From: Piper betle
Taxonomy: Eukaryota > Streptophyta > Magnoliopsida > Piperales > Piperaceae
Assembly: GCA_033002965.1 (NCBI GenBank)
Contig: JAURVB010003522.1
Coordinates: 186,001 to 250,000, forward strand
Direction of reading: 5' to 3'
Length of the DNA stretch: 64,000 bases
Shown here piece by piece: positions 34,671 through 47,152 of the stretch; position 1 is the first letter of the stretch; each line of letters opens with the position of its first letter. Position numbers and translations under genes: made by a program. Under the pieces are notes generated by a model, which was not told where the DNA came from, made no database searches, and saw nothing but the letters and a program-made list of their open reading frames with translations.

Positions 34671-36730
34671 AATAGCTTAGAATATATTACAAATTAATTG
34701 CTGTTTATTCCCGCTTGGCTAGAATCATTTGAATTAGTCTTGACAATTGTTTAATCCACTTTAATTAATAAAAAATATTGAAGTTAAACTTTAATAAAAA
34801 GTACGAGATTTAACTGATTAATAAATAATATATATATATATGATAATCTTTCTTCTCAATTAAATTTTATTTCGTCGTCTTTATTTTCTTCTACATAAAA
34901 GTTATGGGTGTTAGGGGTCATATAATTTATAAATAATAAAATTTTTAACTGTTTTACTCTCACGCTAACCTTCTTTTGTTATTTGGGTTTTGTTATTTGG
35001 GTTTGGGAACAGTAGAAACATTTACAGAGTTCTAAATTTGACTCTATCTTTAAAATTTAAATTATTTTTTTTATCATAATATTTATCTTATTATTCAAGA
35101 GCATTTATTTATAAACTTAGACTTTTTCTCTCTAACATAAGTAGCGCATGACATCTTGTCTAATTCTACGTAAAGCCTCTATAAAACAATTTCTTATTAC
35201 ATCACTTTATTACTTACGTAATCACGATAGAATTTTCTTAACTATAGCAGCTATAAATAAAAAAGCTTTTTTTTGTTATTGCTTCTATCAAGAGCAAAGA
35301 ACAAAGCATCGTTGCTCACTTTCTCCCTACCTATGCTAGATGTTTTATACTTTGCTTCCTCTAGTAATTGAGAGGATTTTCTTTTTAAAAAATCTAAAGA
35401 AAAAAGATATATTTAATATAGGTGGCTAATACAAGTCACCCTATTATGTGAAAAAAAAGTTAAAAAATAAACTGTTTGTCATTGTTTTCAACGCGACTCT
35501 ATTACCTTTTTTTAAGTGAATGCTGACCAGCTGTGCCCTTGAAAACGCGCAAAATAAGTAATCTATGTTGATGATAATTTTTCCAATCAATGTACGTTTA
35601 AGATACATGAACAAATACGTATCTTATCCACTAAATTGGCAGCTTTTGCGGGAATATATAGAGTTATTTCAGTAAAAAATTGCTCAAACACCATCAAGTG
35701 ATGCCTTGTTAAAAGAATGTGAATCAACTTATGTAAATATATAGACGCGCCTAAAAACAAGTGTCATATCCACCTGAGTGACATGTAACTTTAAATTCAA
35801 GTAAATACTTTATTCGCCATCGTTAAGTAAGGTAACATGGTAACTCAAAATATAACTAGAAATTTTGACTTTTTAGATTCATTGGAATGCAAATAATATA
35901 AATAGGCTTAAAATTGAAAGTTAATCAATTTTTCTAAAAAATAGTTGCATTTAATATATTTTATATAAAAATATTATTAAATTAATTATTTTTAATTAAT
36001 TATAATTATTTCCAAGTAAATCTTCTCCCTCACGTACTATTGTTCTGCCTATTATTTACCTATTGATAGAAGAATAAAAGGAAAATTTTTGCACCAGCAC
36101 ATTAATCACTCACTTCAAGGTAATCAAGATTAATTTAAATATAAAAACATTAAATATTTATTAATTTTTCTATAAAATATATAAAAATATGCTTTTAAAT
36201 TAAATTTTACTATATAAAATTTTCAAATCATTTAATTTTTAGTCTTACCAAACAAACCGACTCTTAATAAAAAATTCGCCATCGTATTCTTGCCATAATT
36301 TCATGTCAAAGTCTACTCAAGTCGACGTATATGGGCTGCGGCCGGCGCCGTAAGGCAGAAGCCATGAGGCCCACGATCCTTCATCGTTTAAATTTAAATA
36401 TTAAATTTCTTCCCGTCATTTAAGTGCAGCCGAGTAATCTACAAGTCATATCAAAGGGCATATGCCATCATGTAAAGTCTTCCAGCTATATTGCATCTAT
36501 AAGCGTAGGTGAAGCAGCTCTTCCTTTTCTTTTTTATTTATTTGAAACAGCGTAGACATTTCTGATGCGCATCTTTAGCATCCAAGCTTGCGTGAACGGC
36601 CAAAGGTTTTTTACCACTCTGTTTGGCGGACGTCACCTCACATTCTGCTCACTCCTGCAGGTTATACTACCCGACGCTTTGACAAGGTCAAGTTTTATAG
36701 ATTTTCCTTGAACCCAGTTTTTAAGGGGTT
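34671..36730. other. AT-rich intergenic DNA, no gene seen
   Basis: Low-complexity AT-rich sequence with no coding similarity and no repeat with readable ends. A GC-richer patch at 36330-36390 does not form a recognisable gene. Confidence 0.5.
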
Positions 36731-37620
36731 TCTTTTCTAACGCTGCCTTGTCTTTCTCCAAACATTTACGGTAAAGTTCTGATTCATCTTAGTGTCACAT
36801 TGACTATTGTTTCAATTTTTAAGTTGTTACTAGTGCATTCAGATGCTTTTGACAGCAGTCTGTGGCAAAGATGGTTGGCTCAATAATTCATGTTAACAAC
36901 CATCAAAGCTATCTCCCATACTTCATCTTCGTTGCCACTTCTCATGCAAAATGAAACGCCGTCCGTCGTCGCATCCCACCACCTCAAACATTTCCATCCC
37001 CACAGGAGTTTCACTTGTCTTGTTTCCAAGCAAACGGGATTCACCGTCGTCTTTTGTTCAATTTCAACCTTTGAGCAATTTTCTGCAAATTTTTCTTCGA
37101 CCAAGTTTGTCTGGAAGTTCTCACATCTCTTCTTGCACCTTCCTAGAGATTTTTTTCCTTACACCCAAATTAATGGTTTTTTCTAACGCCTCCTTGACTT
37201 TTACCCAAACATTTGCGGTAAAGTTCTGTTTTTTCTGATTCATCTTAGTCTCACATTAATTATTGTTTCAATTTTTAAATTGTTACTAGTGCCTTCAGAA
37301 GTCGATGCTTTTGACAGTCTGCGGCAAAGATTGCTGGCTCAACAATTCATGTTATGAACCATCAAAGCTATCTTCCATCCTTCATCTTCGATGCCACTTT
37401 CATGCAAATAAAACACCGTCCGCCATCGCATCCCACCACTTCTAACATTCCCATCCCCACAGGCGTTTCACTTTTCTAGTTTCCAAGCAAACGGGATGCA
37501 TTGTCGCCTTTCGTTCAACTTCAACCTTCAACCAATTCTCTGCAAATTATTCTTCGACCAAATTTGTCTGAAGTTCTCCCATCTCTTCTTGCACATTCTT
37601 AGAGATTTTTTCCTTTCAAA
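36731..37620. repeat. Tandem duplication of about 446 bp
   Basis: Two diverged copies begin near 36731 and 37177 (TTTCTAACGC(T/C)...CTTG). They share long sections including CAAAGCTATCT(C/T)CCAT, CATCCCACCAC and CAAGCAAACGGGAT. On the minus strand both copies keep a fragment reading PVCLETR.VK.LWGW in one frame, possibly an old exon, but I recognise no family. It lies about 1 kb downstream of the serine-rich gene. Confidence 0.85.
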
Positions 37621-38494
37621 TAATCGGTATCTAATGATATATTTACTCCACAATAATTTGTCTAAGATCCAAATTTGTTCCACCACCACACGTCGAGACG
37701 ACTCCTGATGGAGACAATGAAACCCCTTCACAGTAAAACATCGATTCTTCCATTTTCCCAATATAGGTCACCATGGCCAGAGACAGATCCGGCAACCACA
37801 CAGCAACGAAAACACGATAAAAGTAAAATAGATCAAATAACCCTGAAAAGACAAAGTAATGGTTAGCATCATAGATCTAAAAAAGATTTAAATCCATGAT
37901 AAGACCAAAATAATGAACGTACAGATTAATACACAAAGATTAAAAAGAAAGAAATAACAAGTTAAAGCAAAGAAAAAGCGAATAAATCAAAGATACGTAC
38001 CTCACGAAACAATCAAAGATACGTACCTCACGAAACAATCAAACATGCCGACGAGGGATACGATATATACGCCTAACAGACAATGCCGATGGACAAATGA
38101 CGTCGACGAAGTTGGATAGACAAAAGGTCTTTGAAGCATAATTCCGAAATATTTTTCTGGAAAATTTATATTAAACATTAAGATTAGATAGGTTTAATAT
38201 GAAGGAAATTCAATTAATAAAGGTTAATTAGATCTGCCACTGAGTTTTTTCCTCCATTCAACGCTCCAAAATATATGTACACAAATCCATCCATCGATGC
38301 TCTCATTCTTCGCCGCCGAACTGGTACAATCTCTCCACCGTTAAAAAAAGGCTGGGACTTTCTTCCAACGCCGCGGTCGAACACCTCCGGTGAGGCCTCG
38401 CTAGCCAAGAAGATTCGACATTTTAGGGGTTAGGGGGAGGGGGCGGGTGGGGAGGGCCAAATGCGGTTAAACGACCAAAACCTGTTCCTTCTTG
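37621..38494. other. Downstream flank of the serine-rich gene
   Basis: Probably includes the 3' untranslated region of the minus-strand serine-rich gene. At 38002-38053 a 26-bp unit (AATCAAAGATACGTACCTCACGAAAC) occurs twice in perfect tandem; its complement contains GAGGTACGT, a good splice-donor match, so this may be the remains of a spliced transcript. A 64-codon minus-strand frame at 38214-38408 resembles nothing I know. Confidence 0.5.
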
Positions 38495-38528
38495 TCAATC
38501 GGTTGCTTTGAACATTACCGAGAGTCGG

Positions 38529-39098
38529 CTAGGGCGTGGTTGGAAAGCAGCGCGCCGCCTCTGGCTGTGGGAGGAGGGGCGGATAAGCGCGGCGAGAGCC
38601 CGCTTCACCCACTCCCTCCACCGTCCCGATCCGGACCAGCGAGTTGGTCATGGCCGATCTCCGGGCGTTCAAGCGGTTGGACGAAGACGAGATCGCGTAG
38701 GTGTAGCCTTTGTGAAGGCTACAACGGAAGGAACCGGGATGCGTCGTCGGTGAGCACATGCACGTCCTCTTCTGATGCGGAATAGATGCCGGCTTCCTCA
38801 TGACCTGGCAGTCCCTAGGCGGGACCGCCGGCAAGGCGGCAATGGACCGGCCAGGAGAAATCGAGCGGTTGTACTCGATGGAAAAACGGATGGTGGAGGT
38901 AGAGGCAGGTGAGCAAAGATTGACACGGGTAGGTGATGCAGAGCGCTGAAAGAAGGACGTGGAGTGGGAAGAAAAACCTGCTGAAGAGGCAGCAAAAGCA
39001 GAAGACGGCTGCGAAAAGGCCGAGCAGAACTTACCCGCCGGCGATACTGTCCGGAGGACCGGGCCGCTCGATCTTCTCGACGATGATTGTGCCATCAT
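38529..39098 (-). CDS. Plant serine-rich protein, C terminus frame-shifted
   Basis: A single-exon gene of 189 codons starting at ATG 39098; the open frame extends 46 codons further upstream, but that part lacks similarity and lies in the leader. The N-terminal half is Ser/Arg rich (SSSRRSSGPVLRTVSPAG). The middle has HRSASPTRVNL-like and RFSIEYNRSISPGRS blocks, then the family signature RTCMCSPTTHPGSFRC with three Cys, and NRLNARRSAMTNSLVRIG. This is a plant-only family of about 200 residues with no established biochemical role. After VRIGTVEG the conserved tail (EWVKRAL, FQPRPSRLSVM) continues in another frame from 38614 to a stop at 38495. Relative to the family, two bases are missing near 38615-38618, either a real mutation or an assembly error. 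Confidence 0.85.
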   Translation of the reverse strand: MMAQSSSRRSSGPVLRTVSPAGKFCSAFSQPSSAFAASSAGFSSHSTSFFQRSASPTRVNLCSPASTSTIRFSIEYNRSISPGRSIAALPAVPPRDCQVMRKPASIPHQKRTCMCSPTTHPGSFRCSLHKGYTYAISSSSNRLNARRSAMTNSLVRIGTVEGVGEAGSRRAYPPLLPQPEAARCFPTTP

Positions 39099-39242
39099 AT
39101 GAAACAAATGATTTTGATTTTCTTTTTTTGTGTAGAAATTGAAGACAGAAATTATATCTTCTTTTTCCTGGGAGGAAGATGGGAGTGGAAAGAGACGGGC
39201 TGGGAGGCGGATTTGGCAAACCTTGCTTGCGTGCACCGCTGT

Positions 39243-39250
39243 TATTTATA
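39243..39250 (-). promoter_or_regulatory. Probable TATA box of the serine-rich gene
   Basis: On the minus strand the sequence is TATAAATA, 145 bases before the ATG at 39098. Transcription starting about 30 bases downstream would give a leader of roughly 115 nt. This supports the downstream ATG as start, because the upstream in-frame ATG at 39236 would sit before or at the transcription start. Confidence 0.65.
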
Positions 39251-39738
39251 GGAGGAGATAATAATCCGATTTTTTATTTTATTCGAAAATTGGTTTGTTT
39301 AACCGCGGATGGGTTAAGACGTTAACCGGGGGCAAGCTGGCAGTTGGGGTGTGGGTGGAAACCATAGTTAGGTTAGTTAACGTTGGAATCTCGAAACCCC
39401 TTGTTTTTCGATCGTTTTTTTGCGGGCCCCGTGCCAGACTCTCCTAATTGCATGACACCTTAGGCTATGTACAAATAGCCCTTGGATTTTCTGACATATT
39501 ACGAGACTGCCACGCCAGGGGACCGGGTCTGTTATTTTGAATGGGAGCGCCTATTTCTCGGGTTTGAGATTTGAATAATTGAATCATTTGATCCTTTTCT
39601 TCGTAAAATAAAATAAAATAAATTCGTGATATTGGATCAACTAACGACATCGTTGGTTCGGATTAAGTTAAAGATGGTGGAGTCAAATGGAGCTCATATT
39701 TAATTTTGTAAAAGTCATATTTTGAAATATATCCACTA
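39251..39738. other. Upstream flank of the serine-rich gene
   Basis: No gene is seen. This presumably contains promoter sequence for the minus-strand serine-rich gene and ends where a minus-strand LTR begins. Confidence 0.5.
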
Positions 39739-40777
39739 TGGCACCCCAAATCTATTTTTCGATCGAGAAACAAATTAGAATGTTATCGGTCCCAAAACCC
39801 AATCCAACGGATCTACTCTCGGCGTCTCAAAATAGAAAAAGTTTATCGCTATGCATGAATAGGTACATAAAAATAAACATAATATATAATTACATGAATG
39901 GCATGATAATCAGTTCATACTAAAAATAATAATTATAAAAATTGATAAAAAATGATAAAGTTGATAAATATATACATATGTTATTATATCACGTATGGAT
40001 ATTCATATAAAATTCTAATTTGTTATATTATTCATTTTAAATCCCGGGCCTCGACCCATATGTGCATTTTAATTATTTTTTACATTAAATTCTAGGTCTT
40101 ACTTGTTGTACTTATTCAATATCTAAATATATTTATTAAAATACATGAATTCAATTATTGCATCACGTCTTTCCCAATATAATGATAATATAACACAATA
40201 TTCTATCGTTAAACATATGTGTATGAAACCTCACTGTTCCTCTGTCCTAGCTAGCTCATCGTACTCCTGATCATCACCTACATATATTATAAAAACATGT
40301 CAGTAATGAGTATTACTGGTCCAAATATATAACTAATATAAAATTGGCTATGAGAGCAAACTCTCGTATGAAAGAAAATATCGCATAAAATCTCTAAGGG
40401 CATCTACTGAAAACATCTTTCTTGTTTCACTTTCTCGTCCTTGAAAAATAGGATTTCTCGTTTCACTTTCTCGTCCCTCGGGACTACTGTCACATTCTAA
40501 GCCCTTGAAAACACAAAAATTATATATATATAGGTCTTGGTATGGACTTATATAATAGGCTCAAAGGCAACTTGTGATGGATCTTGTTTTCGAAAATATA
40601 CTCGAGGGATCTTATCCTCGAGGGTATTAATCTGGAAGATCGATCGGCTAAATAGCCCAGGTTAAGTAAGATCCAATAAAACATCATTCAACTCGTCCTA
40701 TAATCTATAAAGATAAATCACGATCAAATAGAGCAATAAAACAGGGTGAGTCCTAAATGGACCTGGTAGAAGCTCCG

Positions 40778-43439
40778 TGTAAAACCCATGACTCGAGTCA
40801 AAGTTTTACTACAACAAACCAGTCAATTCGAGTTAAGTTAGTTTCATGAACCGCGTGTTGAGTCGAGGCCAGTCGTGAGTTATGAGTGATGTGGGTCAGG
40901 TGTACTTGAATATATGATGATAACATCGAAAAGATGGTGAGAAATGAGTTATCAGAATATATGAAAGTATATAGTATTTTTCTTTTTATGTATTTGATCG
41001 TAAAAATAATTTAGGTCGAATAACGTATTAGAGCGCGCTAGATTATATTCGGGTGGGTTATTAGTTATAGACCATATCATATGGATGTTGTGGTGTTTGA
41101 TTTATTTTATGGAATTTTTTCATATTTTTCTATATTTTTTAGGAATTATTACGAATTAGTTATTATTTTAACTCAAGTAGGAATTGAGTCAATACTTATT
41201 TACGAATTTGCCACTGGAGTATTTCTTCTCCCTCCTGAGACTCCCTTGCCAAAACCCAGTCACCGCCACCCCGTGGTTGTTGCCGCCACTGCCACCGACC
41301 CCGCACTGCCACTGATCGAGACCGCCTTGCCTTGTCGTGCCGCCGCCGTGCCTACCCGACCAACCCTGGCCATCATCTTGCCGCCACGACGCTGAAATCG
41401 CCCCACAAAGCCACGATGCTCTCCCTGTCGATTCACTAGCATCCGAGCTGCACCGTCGTGGTTTCGACAACCAACCCTTGACCTCCCTTACATTTTCCCT
41501 CTACCCAACGCCATCGCCAAGACTGGCAGTGGGCTTGATCGAAGAGATCGACCACCCGGTCAAACTCGACGCTGCAACCGGCAATCATCATTGCCACGCT
41601 CGCCCTTGTCGTCACCACCATTAAGATGAGCTCGCCGAGCTAGTGCTAACCCTTACCCCTGATTACCCTGCCAGAACAATCACCGAAAAACAGCTAGAAG
41701 TCACTAGAAAACTGGATTGACCGAAATTTGTCAGAAATCACTTGATCTTCCATCGAATCTGTCTGATCGACCCTATCAAACTTTGGACGCCATAGGGTAC
41801 CAAATTCGAGCCACGAATCACGTGAGGTATAATATATTCTAATTTAATTATTTAAAAGTACTGATTATTAGAATGACATGCCAGGATTGGTTAATTGTGT
41901 GTTATAATTATATATATAAATGTAGATTCGATTAAGAGTAAAATATGAAATTGTTTGATTGAGTGGTGTTAAAAATAGAAACTAAAAAACTAATTAGGGT
42001 AACTAAGTAATGGTCATGAGCTAATGCATACTAGCCTAAGTAGACATGTTAGAATTGGCATAGGTTGATGTGACCATGATTGATGCATGATGGATGTATG
42101 CGTAATATAGGATGTATGATGCAAGCGTTAGTATTTAGTTTTGATGTATAAGTATGGAGTAGGAGCTCGCCGCCTAGGCGCGAGGACCCGATTAGAGCTT
42201 CTACCAAGTCCATTTAAGACTCGTTCTTTGATTTACACTACTCTATTGTGTATTTGATTTATCATGTGCAGGATGAATTAATTGGAATTTTATTGTGTCC
42301 CACTTATCTGGGTCATTTACCCGATTGTATTTCCGAATTAATAACCTTCGAGGATGAGATCCCTCGAGTTTGTTTTTGAAAACAAGATCCACCTCAAGTT
42401 GCCTCCGGACCTATTTTATGAATCCCTACCAATATATATATATAGTTTTCACATTTTTGTTGACAACCTACACAAGTGAGTATGGTATTTATTTTCGATA
42501 GCTTACGCTAGTGGGTATGGAAGAATGTAAATGAGAAAGTGAAGTTCCCCTTTTAGAGATTTCATGATGTTTTCTTTTATATGAGAGTTTACTCTCATAG
42601 CCAGTTTGATATTAGTTATATTTTTGGACCAATAACACTCGTTATTGACGGTTTCCTATTATATATGTAGGTAAGCACTTTGATGAATGAGAGCTGTTGA
42701 CAGCGGAAGAGCAGCACAGAAATCACGCGTGCACACACATGTACCTGCCAAGTGTATGTAGTCGAAGCGAGCCAGAGTAGCGCGCTAGCTAGCTACTCAT
42801 CCGTTTATCTCACCTTTTTCAGATGTCCACCCCGAACCGAAGGAACGGAGGGTGCACAAGCCCGTGTCCGCTCCTTTTCTGAACGTTTCACACTAAGCTC
42901 TTCGATCCTGCCCTGTGCCTCTTAGGCTTCGCTATTACTCTGGTATATGGATGCTATAACTGTAAATTTATTATGAGCATTTTGCATGTGAATAGAAATG
43001 GAAAGTGAAAAATGTGCAAGATAAACTACAAATCAAGGACAGCTAGAATGTGATGGAAAATGAAATATTTGGATTATGTTTCGATGCCTGTTGATATAAA
43101 TTTATTATGTTTACTATTGACAGGGTGGCCCCTATTGCACTTTTAGGGGAGACACTTCTAAGGGAAGCTCTATCTGTTTTTCCGTAAAAATATTAATGAA
43201 TTTTTTTATAATTACTTGCTTGTTGCATTGTCTTGTTTTTTCTTACACATCATAGCATGTATATAGGATCACGTTAGAACTCAAGCATCTTATCCATGCA
43301 TTTCATGTTTGCATCTTCATCTTAAGACAACGAAGGCAAATCCAGGTTAGCTTAATCAAACCCAGTAAATTAACAAACGGTTCGATCACCGGCAATATTT
43401 TTGAGTCAGTTCACAGGTGAGCCAAAATGGGGTGTTACA
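40778..43439 (+). mobile_element. Nested solo LTR, 2.66 kb
   Basis: The LTR runs from TGTAAAACCC at 40778 to GGGTGTTACA at 43439. It is flanked by a perfect target duplication CTCCG (40773-40777 and 43440-43444). Removing it rejoins the AGCTCCGAACGTATC...GCGCCTAAACGG block of the host LTR. It contains the GC-rich block (about 41220-41620), the GAGCTCGCCGCCTAGG block (42161) and the GAGGATGAGATCCCTCGAG inverted repeat (42349). A section at about 42770-42945 is absent from the related LTRs. Confidence 0.95.
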
Positions 43440-43655
43440 CTCCGAACGTATCTTAGCGCCTAAACGGTGAGCTCCTACTCCGACCTAATCTTCAATCATG
43501 TGGTGACAACAAAAGATTGTGGGCAACTTGAGTAAGGATCGTGAAGAAAAAGAGAAGGAAGAAAAGAAAAAGGAAGTTGAGTGAGTAAGATGATGGTGAT
43601 TGATCGATAGAAGTATGAAATATATAGATATCATGGAGAGAAACTAATAGTTAGG

Positions 43656-43796
43656 TGAGAAAAACGAATGGTTGTTTAGAAAAACAAATGATTGTTTAGA
43701 AAAACAAATGGTTGTTTAGAAAAACAAATGGTCATTTAGAAAAATGAATTGTCGTCTATGAAAAACGAATGGTTATCTATGAAAAATGAATGGGCG
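43656..43796. repeat. Minisatellite, about 20-bp unit
   Basis: Around seven imperfect copies of TTTAGAAAAACAAATGGTTG with drift to CTATGAAAAACGAATGG at the right. It lies in the outer minus-strand LTR. Confidence 0.88.
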
Positions 43797-43877
43797 TCTC
43801 ATAATTAAAACTTAACTCGACTGAAAACCGACAGGTTCAGATTATAAAACCCCTGATTCGAATGACGGGTTTTTGAT

Positions 43878-46492
43878 CCCGAATTCAACATTCAAGTGAC
43901 CTCTCTAGCTTAAAAGCATAAAATTTCATATTAATTTATCAATTTAATTCCCCCATTATTTTGAAAGTAAAATTGAGAATTATAATTAAAAGTCCAATCA
44001 AGTAAGTTCTTATAATTTATAAAGCTTTTCTATTCTTAAATAATCACAAGGGTCTCTTTGAATTGTGAGAAAAATAAAGAAAATATGAGAAAAGTATTTT
44101 CTTATATTTTCTTTCTCACAATTTACTTATTTGGTTGAGAGAAGATGCTTAAAAGGAATTTATTTTTCATCTAGGTGGAAAATTTTATCACAAATTATTT
44201 TTTATAAAAAAAGTGAAGAAATGAAAAATAAACTAAGTGCTTTAAAAATTTTCTTTTTTAAACCATACATATAATCGAAAATGATTGAAAAATTATTTTT
44301 TTCTTTTTCTTTCTTAAATCATTTTCTATTTCTTTCTCTCATAATTTATCAACGAAAAAAAATTAAAGAAAATTGATCTAAAACAAGTGGTTGACCTTTT
44401 TCATCATAAAATAGATGGAATACCTTGAAAGTCCAACACATCCTATCAAAAGTAACTTGAGCAAAAAAAAACCAACATAATGTGTATTGAATTTTTGTTA
44501 GGGGCAAGTTTAGTGAATTGTCAAACGCATATATTTCTATTACTAAATTAACTATTTAATTGAGGAATAGCTGCTTATATGAACTTTCACCTTTAGATGT
44601 AAAATCAAAAGTCTTGATTTTATGAGCGTTGGGTCCAAAGAGAACAAGGCACCACAGGCACATAACTTCTCCTCCATAATATAATAATAATAAAATTTAA
44701 ATGGGTGTATGTGTATAAAATTTATCTTAGAAAAAAATAATATTAGTAAATGTATAAAAAAATTTGATTCTCCAAGCCTCTACTCGATTTGAATATATTC
44801 TAAAGATCTAAACAAATGCTGATTCGGCGGCTCGGCCACAATCATAATTCGATATAATATGTTTAAAACAAACTTGAAAATGTCAAATATTCGGGTCAGG
44901 TGTCATCGCTTGCTTATTAATGAAGAAGAAGCTCTTGGGAAAAACAAAAGCCAAAGAAAAGAAGGTGGTCCAAAACGCAAACTTCAAATCCACGAAAACC
45001 GTCGTGGCCTTTCTTTATTGGAACTTTCTTGCCCTTTCTTTCTTCTTTTTCCCACCCTTTGTTTTCGTTCAAACCATCGTGGCCCCTCGCAATTTACAGT
45101 TGATGCCAAATTGCAAGTGGCTCTAGTTCGTTGACTACATGCCACCCCATCTAGCTGTCTCTGCCGCTCCAATCCAACGTCACAAATCGCTACCCAACAC
45201 GCTCTTATAAACAATTCCGAAACAACCCATAAAAATTTACGCAACAAGTGATTGAATGGTATCCATCACAATTATATGTTTAATTACGTTTGAATCATCT
45301 TAAATATCTTCCTCCATCCATCCCATTTCCCACAACGCAGTCATCGTTATCTTCTCCACCGAACTAACTTCCTGATCTTTGCATATATTAAAATGCGACG
45401 CCTAGGTTCTTCTCTTGTACCTATGTGCTCGTGGTCATCATGTGCTGGCGCTCGGATGAGTTTTGTCATTTAAGAAACCAAATGGTTTGTGGCCATCCAT
45501 GAATCTAATGCCAATCAAGGCCCCGTTTGCCGTCTATCCGCCCAACCACCGGTTCCTAGCAAACCATATATATTATTTATTTATTCATTCTAAGTTCTAA
45601 GTTTCTGGCAAGTTCCCACCTTGGGAGTCTCATAAAACATAAATTATTAATTTTTTTATAATTTCGTAATAATGCATCGTGATAATGGGTGCACGTTAGC
45701 TCCATTTTCCCGACTTCTTTTCACTGCTTGCGCACAAGGAATGCAGCCCAACACAGTGGGCCTTCATGATCAGTATGCAAAGTTTTTGAGATATTATTAT
45801 TATATATATATGTTATTATTTTTATATGTATTGTACTTTGGCATATTGTGCGAGATGGGGCATGTTTAATGGGCACTATTGTTGGAATTTGATGATTTGG
45901 CTAGGAAATTAGGAAGATTGAAATAGTAGTTGAGAAGATGAGAGAAATTGAAAAATGTAGAAGCAGGATTGGAAGTGGGATGAGATTATGAAATGAAGGT
46001 GGTGGGGGGTCATGTCAGTGGTCACAATGGTGGGAGTCCGGAGATTCTTTGTATTAACCAATGAAATCAAACAAGAGCGCGGATAGCGGGAATAGAAACG
46101 GTTGCCTAATCACGAGGCTGTCAACAGTAGGGTGGGCGCACCGGTTAGGTTATAGAGTGTTGCTTGCATGAATACGGTAATATGGTATATAGCTAGGCTG
46201 GAAATAGGTTAGTTCGGCCAATACCAATTAACATAATTATTTATTATTTTAAAAATCTATTATAATATACTAAAACCACTGCACACGCCTTGGTCTTTCA
46301 CTTTTTGGTACCCATTGGTGCACAGTTTTTTTGTGCACCTTTTTGGTTAATTTTGTTGTATCACTTTGAGGTTTTTTTCTTGAAGGTGCCGTTGACGGTT
46401 TATTTCCTCATCTTCGCCGCCTGCCCTCCTCTTCTCTTCACTTTTTTACTTTTTTTTCATTCGGGCCGCCCATCAAAATGCCCCTTTATCTT
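43878..46492. other. Intergenic DNA, no gene recognised
   Basis: AT-rich sequence with several short frames (for example 44859-45134 +) that resemble no family. No LTR, TIR or tRNA is visible. Confidence 0.5.
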
Positions 46493-46823
46493 TTTGGGTT
46501 TGTCCCAGATCGATTATAAAGGTTATTGGTGATTTGTATACAGGCATATGCGAAAACCTTAATTCTTAAGTTAGTTTTTAGATTAAGAGACGCATGTGAC
46601 ATTTATTGCAAGTTTTCTTTGATTATTTAAAAATCTCTTTTGAGGGTCCGAAAGGTCCAACAGTAGTTTTAGAGTTTGGGTGGGGGCCCAAAAGCCTAAC
46701 AAATAGTATCAGAGTCATGTTCGAGTCGCGCTTACCTACGCCGATTGTTGTTGTTTCCTTACGAGCCCGATGTATAAAGGGGAATAGTTAGATTTGTCCC
46801 ACATCGGTCGTAGAGGTTGTTAG

Positions 46824-47110
46824 TGTAACACCCTAAATCTAGTTCATGCTTGTGAACCGAACAGGCATGTTACAGACCTTGTTAGGTCGGCTAACTCGAA
46901 CCTAACTCGTGCGGATCTAATCTCGACGTCTTAAGATGTAAATACGACTTGTCATGCATGGATAAATGCATAAAACCCTAACATGATACTACATGGATGA
47001 CGTGCAACCTAAATTTCACATCATTACAATTACGATAAAAATTCTAAAATAAAACAGACAGGGTCTCCACTAAAAGTGTAATTATGGGCCCACCCTGTCA
47101 AAATAATAAA

Positions 47111-47152
<42 letters not shown>

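Larger units (their letters stand above)
39739..43877 (-). mobile_element. Minus-strand long LTR, split by a plus-strand LTR
   Basis: Left end TGGCACCCCAAATCTA aligns with the LTR starts at 46824 and 53369 (TGTAACACCCTAAATCTA). The following GGATCTA...TCGGCGTCTCAA section aligns too. The right end near 43845-43877 (TATAAAACCCCTGATTCGAATGACGGGTTTTT) is the LTR start on the minus strand. It lacks the internal GC-rich block and is diverged. A plus-strand LTR of 2662 bp interrupts it at 40778-43439. A clear target duplication for the outer LTR was not found (TCCAC against TCCCG at best). Confidence 0.7.

Noticed and set aside
38508..38785. Plus-strand frames across the serine-rich gene
   Set aside because: They are antisense shadows of the minus-strand coding region.
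39099..39236. Upstream 46-codon extension of the serine-rich protein
   Set aside because: The extension has no family similarity and would start at or before the transcription start implied by the TATA box at 39243-39250.
44859..45134. 91-codon plus-strand frame as a gene
   Set aside because: No similarity, overlapping frame of equal quality at 44920-45126, and AT-rich intergenic setting.
46493..46823. Cassandra-type TRIM carrying a 5S rRNA-like promoter
   Set aside because: No 5S internal control sequence could be found in the segment; only generic TRIM features are visible.
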